From positions 1-7,916 of the forward strand of contig JAUVKN010000198.1 in NCBI GenBank assembly GCA_030596245.1: a DNA stretch of 7,916 nt, read 5' to 3'. Within the stretch, counting starts at the first letter, position 1. Each line of letters opens with the position of its first letter. Source of the stretch: Bacteroidia bacterium (GTDB lineage Bacteria; Bacteroidota; Bacteroidia; Bacteroidales; GCA-2748055). Shown here in pieces: positions 1 through 5,319 of the stretch. A program made the position numbers and the translations under genes. The notes under the pieces are model-generated. The model was not told where the DNA came from, made no database searches, and saw nothing but the letters and a program-made list of their open reading frames with translations.

Positions 1-347
1 ACAGAGCGTATAGTCTCCATTTCGCGCTTGTACATTTTTATCTTGTAAGCGTCATCAGCCTGAATGGAGATCAACTTGTCGATCTTCTGTTGTTGTTGCT
101 GCATCTCGATCTGGATCTCCAGATTGTCAGTTTCGAGAGAGTCATATTGAAAATAGATACCTCTCAACTCGCCTTCCAGTGAATCACGCTCAATCCGGAA
201 ATACTCAGTTTTCTCAGCCAGGTCGGCCGAAACAACATTCAGATTTTTCCTGGTATCAAGCAATAAATAGACAGCTACGGCCAACACTACAACAAGCAAA
301 CCAAGCACACCATATAAAACTCCAACGTTTGATTTCTTTTCTACCAT
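1..347 (-). CDS. Membrane-anchored coiled-coil protein, C-terminus cut by window edge
   Basis: An open frame runs from an ATG at 347 down to base 1 with no stop, giving about 115 residues of a longer protein. Residues 1-7 are short and charged (MVEKKSN). Residues 8-30 form one strongly hydrophobic segment, which reads as an N-terminal signal anchor in the inner membrane. From about residue 35 the sequence is rich in Glu, Gln, Lys and Leu, with a run of five Gln near residue 85, and looks like a continuous alpha-helical coiled coil. No catalytic motif is visible in this part. I do not recognise the family and assign no function. The ATG at 347 is the only plausible start: it directly precedes the charged and hydrophobic segments, and a TATCTTTG box lies 22 nt upstream. 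The gene is 33 nt downstream of the LuxR-type gene on the same strand, so it could also be read from that operon. Confidence 0.8.
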   Translation of the reverse strand, partial: MVEKKSNVGVLYGVLGLLVVVLAVAVYLLLDTRKNLNVVSADLAEKTEYFRIERDSLEGELRGIYFQYDSLETDNLEIQIEMQQQQQKIDKLISIQADDAYKIKMYKREMETIRS

Positions 348-368
348 GATGATCGATTTAATATTTCA

Positions 369-376
369 CAAAGATA
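369..376 (-). promoter_or_regulatory. Bacteroidota-type -7 box upstream of the coiled-coil protein gene
   Basis: The minus strand reads TATCTTTG here, an exact match to the Bacteroidota -7 consensus TAnnTTTG. It lies between the stop of the LuxR-type gene (381) and the ATG at 347, which would leave a leader of roughly 15 nt. I see no convincing TTTG or TTG -33 element at 17-22 nt upstream; the nearest TTG is 33 nt away, inside the LuxR-type gene. It is a plausible separate promoter, but only the -7 box supports it. Confidence 0.45.
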
Positions 377-380
377 CACA

Positions 381-980
381 TTACTGCGAAGGTTTCGAGG
401 TCACTTCTTCAATGGTAATAATGTTATTTACAATGGCATAAACAGTAAGCCCGGAAACAGATTTGATCCCAAGTTTACCAATGATGTTTTTACGATGAGT
501 GGTTATTGTATGGGTGGAAAGGAAAAGCTCTTCGGCAATCTGTCTGTTGGTAAGTCCCATGGAAACCAATCGGACGATGGTTATTTCCCGCTGTGTAAGA
601 TCCCGGGACCGATCTCTTCCTGAATCCAGGGAATGGAGTTTAAGGAGAAGCATGATCTTCTGGACGATCTCATCCTTTCCTTCTGACAATGAGATGGAAG
701 CATGTGCCTCATTAATTTCCTCTTTGGATGGAGACTGTTTGAGGAGGATGGTTTTTTCGAGCAGGCCCGCTTCTGATAAAAACAGATCGGTGGAATGGTT
801 GAACAATGATTGACTGATCACCAGGAATTCGACACCATGTTTTTTATTGTATTGAATAAACGGATCAACAGCATCGAACTCTCTGATCACCCTGACACCG
901 TGAATGTGGTTCAGAAGAGAGACCATTCCTTTTCTGATCAGGTAAGAATCGATGACCAGTATGAATTGCCCCATACTCAT
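381..980 (-). CDS. LuxR/NarL-type transcriptional regulator with degenerate receiver domain
   Basis: This 199-residue protein is the right size for a NarL/FixJ response regulator. Residues 127-185 are a clear LuxR-type helix-turn-helix: it opens DLTQREITIVRLVSMGL, followed by the recognition-helix region TNRQIAEELFLSTHTITTHR and then KLGIKS. The N-terminal 115 residues resemble a receiver in their start (ILVIDSYLIRKGMVSLL), but the key residues are missing. The usual acidic pair is reduced to Asp11-Ser12, the phospho-acceptor position in FLVISQS is Ser56 rather than Asp, and the conserved Thr and Lys near strands 4 and 5 are not evident. It is therefore unlikely to be phosphorylated in the classical way. 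Its ATG overlaps the stop of the hemerythrin gene as ATGA (977-980), implying translational coupling; Met3 is an alternative start. It probably regulates its own operon or a linked stress response (inference). Confidence 0.88.
   Translation of the reverse strand: MSMGQFILVIDSYLIRKGMVSLLNHIHGVRVIREFDAVDPFIQYNKKHGVEFLVISQSLFNHSTDLFLSEAGLLEKTILLKQSPSKEEINEAHASISLSEGKDEIVQKIMLLLKLHSLDSGRDRSRDLTQREITIVRLVSMGLTNRQIAEELFLSTHTITTHRKNIIGKLGIKSVSGLTVYAIVNNIITIEEVTSKPSQ
977..980 (-). other. ATGA stop/start overlap between hemerythrin and LuxR-type genes
   Basis: On the minus strand the hemerythrin gene ends in ACA TGA and the regulator begins ATG AGT, sharing the bases ATGA. Such 4-nt overlaps usually indicate translation by reinitiation and a matched ratio of the two products. 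This supports the idea that the two proteins work together. Confidence 0.85.
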
Positions 981-1711
981 GTTGAATCATTTTTGTGCAG
1001 CAATTCCCGCTCAAGCTCTAAAACTCTAGGAATCAGTACCTTATCTTCCATATTGGCATGATCTACCAGATCCTTCACCAGTGCAGCAAGTTCATTAAGC
1101 ACCTGAATGCACAATTGAAAATCTTCAGATGGAGGCAAGTATTTGATAATCAATCTAGAGAGGTTCTCAAGGCTGGTCTCGAGTCGGTCATGTTCCTTTT
1201 CGAATTCGCTGATGGAGTAAGTATGAAGCTTTTCAATGAATGCCGGGTCAGGATGATCCCGGGTTGATTGTTCTTCAAGTTCCAGAATATAGGGAAGAAC
1301 GTTCTGTTCCTCTTTGGAGATATGCCCCAGAAACTCTTTTTTGTAATCATTGAAAAAACCGGTAACCAGGTTTACCTCCTTGTCTGAAAAGTTTGACTGA
1401 TCCAGCAGGTGATGGATCTTTACTTCCACCTGGGGAAGGGCAGTCATCACATAATAGCTGTGGGTGCTGTAGAGGTATTTCACCACAGTACCCAGCGAAA
1501 AACGAGACAAACCTTCTCCTGGAACATAATCATCATCCAGGTAAGAGTTGGCTATTTCCAGGAAAAAATCAGTATTAACCTGATGGGTAGAACACACCTC
1601 TTCCACGCTCATCTCCCCAAAACCCAACTTCAGGTTGAACCGCGGAAAGAGGGGCAACAGCTGGTGATTTTCAAGCACCGCCTGACACATATGCATATTT
1701 CTGGTAATCAT
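977..1711 (-). CDS. RIC/YtfE-like hemerythrin-domain di-iron protein
   Basis: This 244-residue protein has the architecture of the ScdA/YtfE/RIC family: an N-terminal ScdA_N (DUF542)-like region (about residues 5-60) and a four-helix hemerythrin domain (about 75-235). All six likely di-iron ligands are visible: His84, His130 with Glu134, His174, and His218 with Glu222. The two HxxxE pairs and their spacing closely follow E. coli YtfE as I remember it (His84, His129/Glu133, His160, His204/Glu208). The DUF542 part has the typical VEEVC helix region, but where YtfE has DFCCGG this protein reads KLGFGE, so the Cys pair is absent. YtfE-type proteins act in repair of iron centres after nitrosative or oxidative stress; related hemerythrins bind O2 or NO. 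The ATG lies 1 nt after the preceding CDF stop (TAAGATG). Met6 and Met8 are alternative starts. The protein appears soluble and cytoplasmic, with no signal peptide. Confidence 0.88.
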   Translation of the reverse strand: MITRNMHMCQAVLENHQLLPLFPRFNLKLGFGEMSVEEVCSTHQVNTDFFLEIANSYLDDDYVPGEGLSRFSLGTVVKYLYSTHSYYVMTALPQVEVKIHHLLDQSNFSDKEVNLVTGFFNDYKKEFLGHISKEEQNVLPYILELEEQSTRDHPDPAFIEKLHTYSISEFEKEHDRLETSLENLSRLIIKYLPPSEDFQLCIQVLNELAALVKDLVDHANMEDKVLIPRVLELERELLHKNDST

Positions 1712-1712
1712 C

Positions 1713-2642
1713 TTATTTTTTATGAGGTTCTATGTCCGATTCTTTGATGCCATATTTCTCATCTTCTTCCTGATTTCCCAAGGGCTCCACATGAACCATA
1801 ATATCGTAGATGTTCTTCAGATTTGATTTGATGCTCTTTTCCACATTCCTGGCAATATCGTGGGCCTCTTTCACAGAAAGATCGGGCTCTACCTCGATGT
1901 CCAGGTTTACCATATAATGGTTACCAATCTTGCGGGCACGAACCCGGTGAGGATTGTGTGCCCCTTCCACGCTATTAACAGCATCAAACAGTTTGTTGTA
2001 TACATCTGTATTATCAATGCCATCCATCAGGTCGATGTTGGATTTCATGAATATCTTAAATGCCTGGTACATAATGAATGCGCTAATAGTAAGGGCAATA
2101 AGGCGATCAATAAGGGGTTCCTGTAAAAGGATGGTAAAGAGCAGGCTTCCCAAAACGCTGAAAGAGATCAGGATGTCGTTGCGCATATTTTTGGCATTGG
2201 CAATGAGCATGGGGCTTTCCACCTTTTGGCCCGTCCTGAAAAGAACCAGGGTTAGTGCCAGTTTTCCAAAGATGGAGATGATGGTTACCCAGATAGCCAA
2301 CGTTGATGGTGTAACCATTACAGAACCTTCCGCCAGGATTCTGATGGTTGAATACCCCAACTGGGCCCCTGCAAAAAAGATAACAAAGGAGAGCACTTTG
2401 GTTGCCACTGTATCGGCCTTATTATACCCGTATGGAAATTTAACGTTGGGGGGTCGGGCAATGATCCTTGCAGCAATCAATACCACCAGCGAAGAGACTA
2501 TATCAGTTGAGGAATCAATGCCATCCGCAATAACGGCATAACTTCCCGACAGAAAACCGACGATAAGCTTAAATGCTGCCAGCAGACCATTACCGACAAT
2601 GGCCCACCAGGAGGCCCGAATGATCTTTTTTTCCCGTCTCAT
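1713..2642 (-). CDS. Cation diffusion facilitator (CDF) transporter, FieF/YiiP-like
   Basis: From the ATG at 2642 this is a 309-residue CDF metal/proton antiporter with about six membrane segments and a cytoplasmic ZT-dimer domain, exporting divalent metal from the cytoplasm. The TM2 site is IDSSTD (Asp43, Asp47), matching the DxxxD of YiiP. The TM5 site is NMRND (Asn152, Asp156), where YiiP-type zinc/iron carriers have HxxxD. The C-terminal domain keeps histidines at 232, 261 and 284 (the last in VHVEP), at places that bind metal in YiiP. A highly charged tail (EEDEKYGIKESDIEPHKK) follows. The frame stays open up to an ATG at 2699, but those 19 extra residues fall within the preceding gene and precede the usual CDF N-terminus; starting at MRREKKIIRASWW fits the family better. 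Even so the gene overlaps the first CDF by about 53 nt. The metal is uncertain: iron, manganese, zinc or cobalt are all possible. Confidence 0.88.
   Translation of the reverse strand: MRREKKIIRASWWAIVGNGLLAAFKLIVGFLSGSYAVIADGIDSSTDIVSSLVVLIAARIIARPPNVKFPYGYNKADTVATKVLSFVIFFAGAQLGYSTIRILAEGSVMVTPSTLAIWVTIISIFGKLALTLVLFRTGQKVESPMLIANAKNMRNDILISFSVLGSLLFTILLQEPLIDRLIALTISAFIMYQAFKIFMKSNIDLMDGIDNTDVYNKLFDAVNSVEGAHNPHRVRARKIGNHYMVNLDIEVEPDLSVKEAHDIARNVEKSIKSNLKNIYDIMVHVEPLGNQEEDEKYGIKESDIEPHKK
2590..2642 (-). other. Long out-of-frame overlap between the two CDF genes
   Basis: The upstream CDF gene stops at 2590, while the best start of the downstream CDF gene is the ATG at 2642. About 53 nt are thus read in two frames: as the tail of the first protein (ending LLVGHCR) and as the N-terminus of the second (MRREKKIIRASWW). 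No later in-frame start would keep the first membrane segment of the second transporter. Coupled translation is likely. Confidence 0.7.
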
Positions 2643-3525
2643 ATTCAAATTGAAGGGTAACATGGCTAATACTAAAATCATGAACCAACAAGCGTTCAAT
2701 CTCCTTATGGATGCTTTTTACTTCGCTCAGCTTCAAATCGTTTTTCAGTTCCACATGGGCCTCAAGGTGGATCTCACTGTCGGTGAGCATCCACGAATGG
2801 ACGTGGTGTATATTTTGAACTTCGAACACCTGCTCAACACGCTGCTTCACTTTGGACAGGTCAAGTTGATCGGGAGTTGACTGCATCAGGATATTCACAG
2901 ACCCCTTCAGGATCACAAAACCCTCACGAATGATATAGATGGAGATCAGCAGGGTAATCACAGGATCGATCCAGTATATTTTGAAGATCTGCATTAGAAT
3001 TCCCCCGATGATCACAACCAACGAGGAGAGGCTGTCACCGATCAGGTGAACATAAGCAGCCCTGACATTGATACTTTTATGGACATCTTTTTTAAGGATG
3101 ATGAGGGCATAAAGGTTGGCAAGCAGACCGATCATAGCCACTATTAGCATGATCAGGGAGTTGATGGGCCTTGGGTCATTCCAACGATCATAGGCCTCCC
3201 GGAGAAGAAAAACACTTATGACGATCAGAATGACCGCGTTGAGCAGTGCAGCCAGGATCTCCAACCGTTTGTATCCGAAAGTCTTTTTTGGGTTGGCTTC
3301 CCTTCTCCCAATGATGGTAGCCAAATAGGCAATAAAAGTGGCAAAGGTGTCACTCAGATTATGCAGGGCATCGGAAAGTAGGGCCAGACTACCCGAGAGA
3401 ATACCTCCGGCAACTTCCACCACAGTAATCACCAGATTAAGCAAAGTGGCAGCCAACAGGTTTTTTTCATTCACCGGATGATGGTGATGATTTTTGCGTT
3501 TATGGTTATGCTTGGATTCGGACAT
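2590..3525 (-). CDS. Zinc-type CDF exporter, CzcD/ZitB-like
   Basis: This 311-residue protein is a CDF transporter that would move Zn2+ (possibly Co2+ or Cd2+) from the cytoplasm to the periplasm in exchange for protons. It begins with a His-rich cytoplasmic tail (six His between residues 6 and 16, including HHHH), a likely metal-collecting segment. Six hydrophobic segments follow between about residues 23 and 205. The metal site is of the HD-HD type typical of zinc-selective members: TM2 has HNLSD (His55, Asp59) and TM5 has HLIGD (His160, Asp164). The cytoplasmic domain (about 215-295) contains NIHHVHSWML and ends its fold at HVTLQFEY, with a short nonconserved tail. The ATG is 1 nt after the ZIP gene stop (TGAGATG). 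Its pairing with an importer upstream and a second CDF downstream points to metal homeostasis. Confidence 0.93.
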   Translation of the reverse strand: MSESKHNHKRKNHHHHPVNEKNLLAATLLNLVITVVEVAGGILSGSLALLSDALHNLSDTFATFIAYLATIIGRREANPKKTFGYKRLEILAALLNAVILIVISVFLLREAYDRWNDPRPINSLIMLIVAMIGLLANLYALIILKKDVHKSINVRAAYVHLIGDSLSSLVVIIGGILMQIFKIYWIDPVITLLISIYIIREGFVILKGSVNILMQSTPDQLDLSKVKQRVEQVFEVQNIHHVHSWMLTDSEIHLEAHVELKNDLKLSEVKSIHKEIERLLVHDFSISHVTLQFEYETGKKDHSGLLVGHCR

Positions 3526-3526
3526 C

Positions 3527-4333
3527 TCAGATAAAAAGCAGTAGACTAAGTGCCATGACAGCCATCCCGGCTAAAAAACCGTATACAGAATGGTGAGGCA
3601 GACCATATTCCCTGGCGGTGGGAAGCAATTCATCTATGGAGATGAACACCATGATCCCTGCCACGCTGGCAAAAATAATACCAAATAGTGTATCATTCAG
3701 GAAGGGCATCAGGATAAAATAGGCCAACAGCGCTCCAACGGGCTCTGCCAATCCTGATAAAAAGGAGAGGAAAAATCCCTTTTTTTTACTTCCGGTCCCG
3801 TAAGAGATGGGTACCGATACAGCAATACCTTCAGGAATGTTGTGAATGGCAATGGCCACCGCGATGGGAATGGCAATGGATGTATCCGATAAGCCTGCTA
3901 TAAATGTGGCGATCCCTTCCGGGAAATTATGAATGGCAATGGCCAGTGCTGTAAACATACCCATCCTGACCAGTTTTTGATCCTTTTTTTTGTCCTTGGA
4001 GACATCTTCTACCCTCTTGATTTCGTGTGGATTCTCAAAAGCGGGAATAAGGCGGTCGATAAGAGCAATGATCAGGATACCAGCAAAAAAAGCAAGAACC
4101 GTATACCAGGTGGCAATTTTTTCACCGAGCTCAGGGATCAATGCCTCTTTAGCCTTCTGAAGGATCTCAACGAAAGAGACATATACCATTACCCCGGCAG
4201 AGAAGCCCAGACTTACAGAGAGGAAACGGGTGTTGGTGGTCTTCGTAAAAAAAGCCAGGGCACTCCCGATACCCGTGGATAGTCCGGCAAACAAGGTGAG
4301 TCCAAATGCGAACCAGAAATTTCCCAATTCCAT
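3527..4333 (-). CDS. zupT: ZIP-family divalent metal importer, ZupT-like
   Basis: This 268-residue inner-membrane protein is close in length to E. coli ZupT (257 aa). It would bring Zn2+, and possibly Fe2+, Mn2+ or Co2+, into the cytoplasm. Eight hydrophobic segments can be drawn. The paired ZIP signatures are intact: HNFPEG at residues 135-140 (TM4) and HNIPEG at 164-169 (TM5), which together supply the binuclear metal site; GLAEPVGA with Glu197 lies in the next helix. The loop before TM4 (about 100-122) is Lys- and Asp-rich (VSKDKKKDQK) and has only one His (His103), not a His-rich cluster. It starts 5 nt after the lgt stop and ends 1 nt before the first CDF start. Having an importer and two exporters in one operon is unusual, since they work in opposite directions on the same membrane; a difference in metal preference may explain it. 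Confidence 0.93.
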   Translation of the reverse strand: MELGNFWFAFGLTLFAGLSTGIGSALAFFTKTTNTRFLSVSLGFSAGVMVYVSFVEILQKAKEALIPELGEKIATWYTVLAFFAGILIIALIDRLIPAFENPHEIKRVEDVSKDKKKDQKLVRMGMFTALAIAIHNFPEGIATFIAGLSDTSIAIPIAVAIAIHNIPEGIAVSVPISYGTGSKKKGFFLSFLSGLAEPVGALLAYFILMPFLNDTLFGIIFASVAGIMVFISIDELLPTAREYGLPHHSVYGFLAGMAVMALSLLLFI

Positions 4334-4338
4334 ATAAG

Positions 4339-5217
4339 CTACTTTATATTGGCTTTTCTACCTTTTTTAGGGGCCTTTGGGATGGGTTCCTGTGAAAAAT
4401 ATTTTGGATATCTCTTGGTAAGGATAATCATTAACACTCCCGCCAGTATGAATGGAAGGCTGAGCAATTGACCCATGTTGAACTGCATCCCGGCTTCGAA
4501 GGCCACCTGGTCGTTTTTCACAAATTCAATGAAAAAACGTGCAGTAAAAAGCAAAATCATGAATACCCCGAAAATGAACCCATCCCTCACCTTCATATGA
4601 CGTTTCCGGTAGAATAAAAACAGTATGAAAAAGATTGCGATGTAACTAAGCGCTTCATAAAGCTGAGTGGGGTGACACGGAACCGTAGCCAGCAGCTCAC
4701 CGGTGTTTGAATCGTACAGTTTATCCCTCACAAATTCAATGCCCCAGGGCAGTTCTGTGGGCAAGCCATAGATCTCTGAGTTAAACAGATTCCCCAGGCG
4801 GATAAATGCACCCCCCAATGCAACGACGATGACAATACGGTCGATAAGCCATAGATAGGAGAGTTTATGTTTTCGAATGTATAACCAAAGAGACAACGGG
4901 ATGCCAATAGCCGCACCGTGACTGGCCAATCCTCCTTTCCAAATCTTAAGGATCTCAATGGGGTTTTTCAGAAAATATTCGGGTTCATAGAAGAAGCAAT
5001 GTCCCAGACGGGCTCCAATTACCGTACCCACAGCAATATAGATCAACAATTCATCCAGCATTTCGGAAGTGAGCCTCTCTGTGGCAAGAAAGCGGGTAAA
5101 CACAATGTATCCGGAAAGAAAAGCGGAGGCAAACAGCAATCCATACCAGCGGATGCTCAATTGGCCGATGCTGAAAATCTCAGGATCAACATTCCAGGTG
5201 ATGGCGTTCATTATCAT
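4339..5217 (-). CDS. lgt: Prolipoprotein diacylglyceryl transferase Lgt
   Basis: Lgt carries out the first step of lipoprotein maturation, moving a diacylglyceryl group from phosphatidylglycerol to the lipobox cysteine in the inner membrane. This 292-residue protein has the family's usual length and about seven membrane segments. Motifs seen in order: IRWYGLLF (22-29), GARLGHCFFYEP (68-79), WKGGLASHGAAIG (93-105, with the conserved His100), IRLGNLFNSEIYG (139-151, containing the essential Arg140 and Asn143), HPTQLYE (182-188), and ARFFIEFVKNDQ (226-237, with Arg227). The signature differs slightly from the proteobacterial form (Ile for Gly, Leu for Phe), which I believe is common in Bacteroidota. 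A basic tail (KKGRKANIK) ends the protein. The ATG at 5217 follows a good promoter; Met3 is an alternative start. It is the first gene of the operon, 5 nt before the ZIP gene, and diverges from a lipoprotein gene. Confidence 0.97.
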   Translation of the reverse strand: MIMNAITWNVDPEIFSIGQLSIRWYGLLFASAFLSGYIVFTRFLATERLTSEMLDELLIYIAVGTVIGARLGHCFFYEPEYFLKNPIEILKIWKGGLASHGAAIGIPLSLWLYIRKHKLSYLWLIDRIVIVVALGGAFIRLGNLFNSEIYGLPTELPWGIEFVRDKLYDSNTGELLATVPCHPTQLYEALSYIAIFFILFLFYRKRHMKVRDGFIFGVFMILLFTARFFIEFVKNDQVAFEAGMQFNMGQLLSLPFILAGVLMIILTKRYPKYFSQEPIPKAPKKGRKANIK

Positions 5218-5246
5218 GACAACGCGTGGATTTACAGATTAAACTA

Positions 5247-5275
5247 CAAATATAATATCATTCCGGGGGTTTCAA
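5247..5275 (-). promoter_or_regulatory. Bacteroidota-type promoter of the lgt operon
   Basis: The minus strand reads TTG (5275-5273), an 18-nt spacer, then TATATTTG (5254-5247). This fits the Bacteroidota sigma pattern of a TTTG/TTG -33 element and a TAnnTTTG -7 box. Transcription would start at about 5240, giving a leader of about 23 nt before the ATG at 5217. It is the only promoter I can see for the six-gene operon. Confidence 0.65.
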
Positions 5276-5285
5276 CTGAAGCATA

Positions 5286-5301
5286 TATCTTTGTATGTTT
5301 G
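5286..5301 (+). promoter_or_regulatory. Tandem -7 boxes upstream of the Big_5 lipoprotein gene
   Basis: The plus strand carries two adjacent matches to TAnnTTTG: TATCTTTG (5286-5293) and TATGTTTG (5294-5301), differing at one base. Either would start transcription about 10-20 nt before the GTG at 5320. The -33 side is weak: TTTC at 5270-5273 is 20 nt from the second box, while the first has no clear partner. Confidence 0.5.
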
Positions 5302-5319
5302 CATAAAATTGTAAAAAAA

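Noticed and set aside
1954..2541. A 195-codon open frame on the plus strand
   Set aside because: It is fully antisense to the second CDF gene, whose motifs are unmistakable, and its translation resembles no protein family.
3780..3991. Two A8-G runs on the minus strand (3779-3787 and 3983-3991 region) forming A AAA AAG slippery sites inside the ZIP gene
   Set aside because: Both encode lysine runs in poorly conserved loops, the zero frame is complete and family-like, and no meaningful alternative-frame product was noticed.
4918..5319. Upstream extension of the Big_5 lipoprotein frame into lgt, adding 134 residues
   Set aside because: It lies mostly antisense to a well-supported lgt gene, precedes the promoter boxes, and would put the lipoprotein signal in the middle of the protein.
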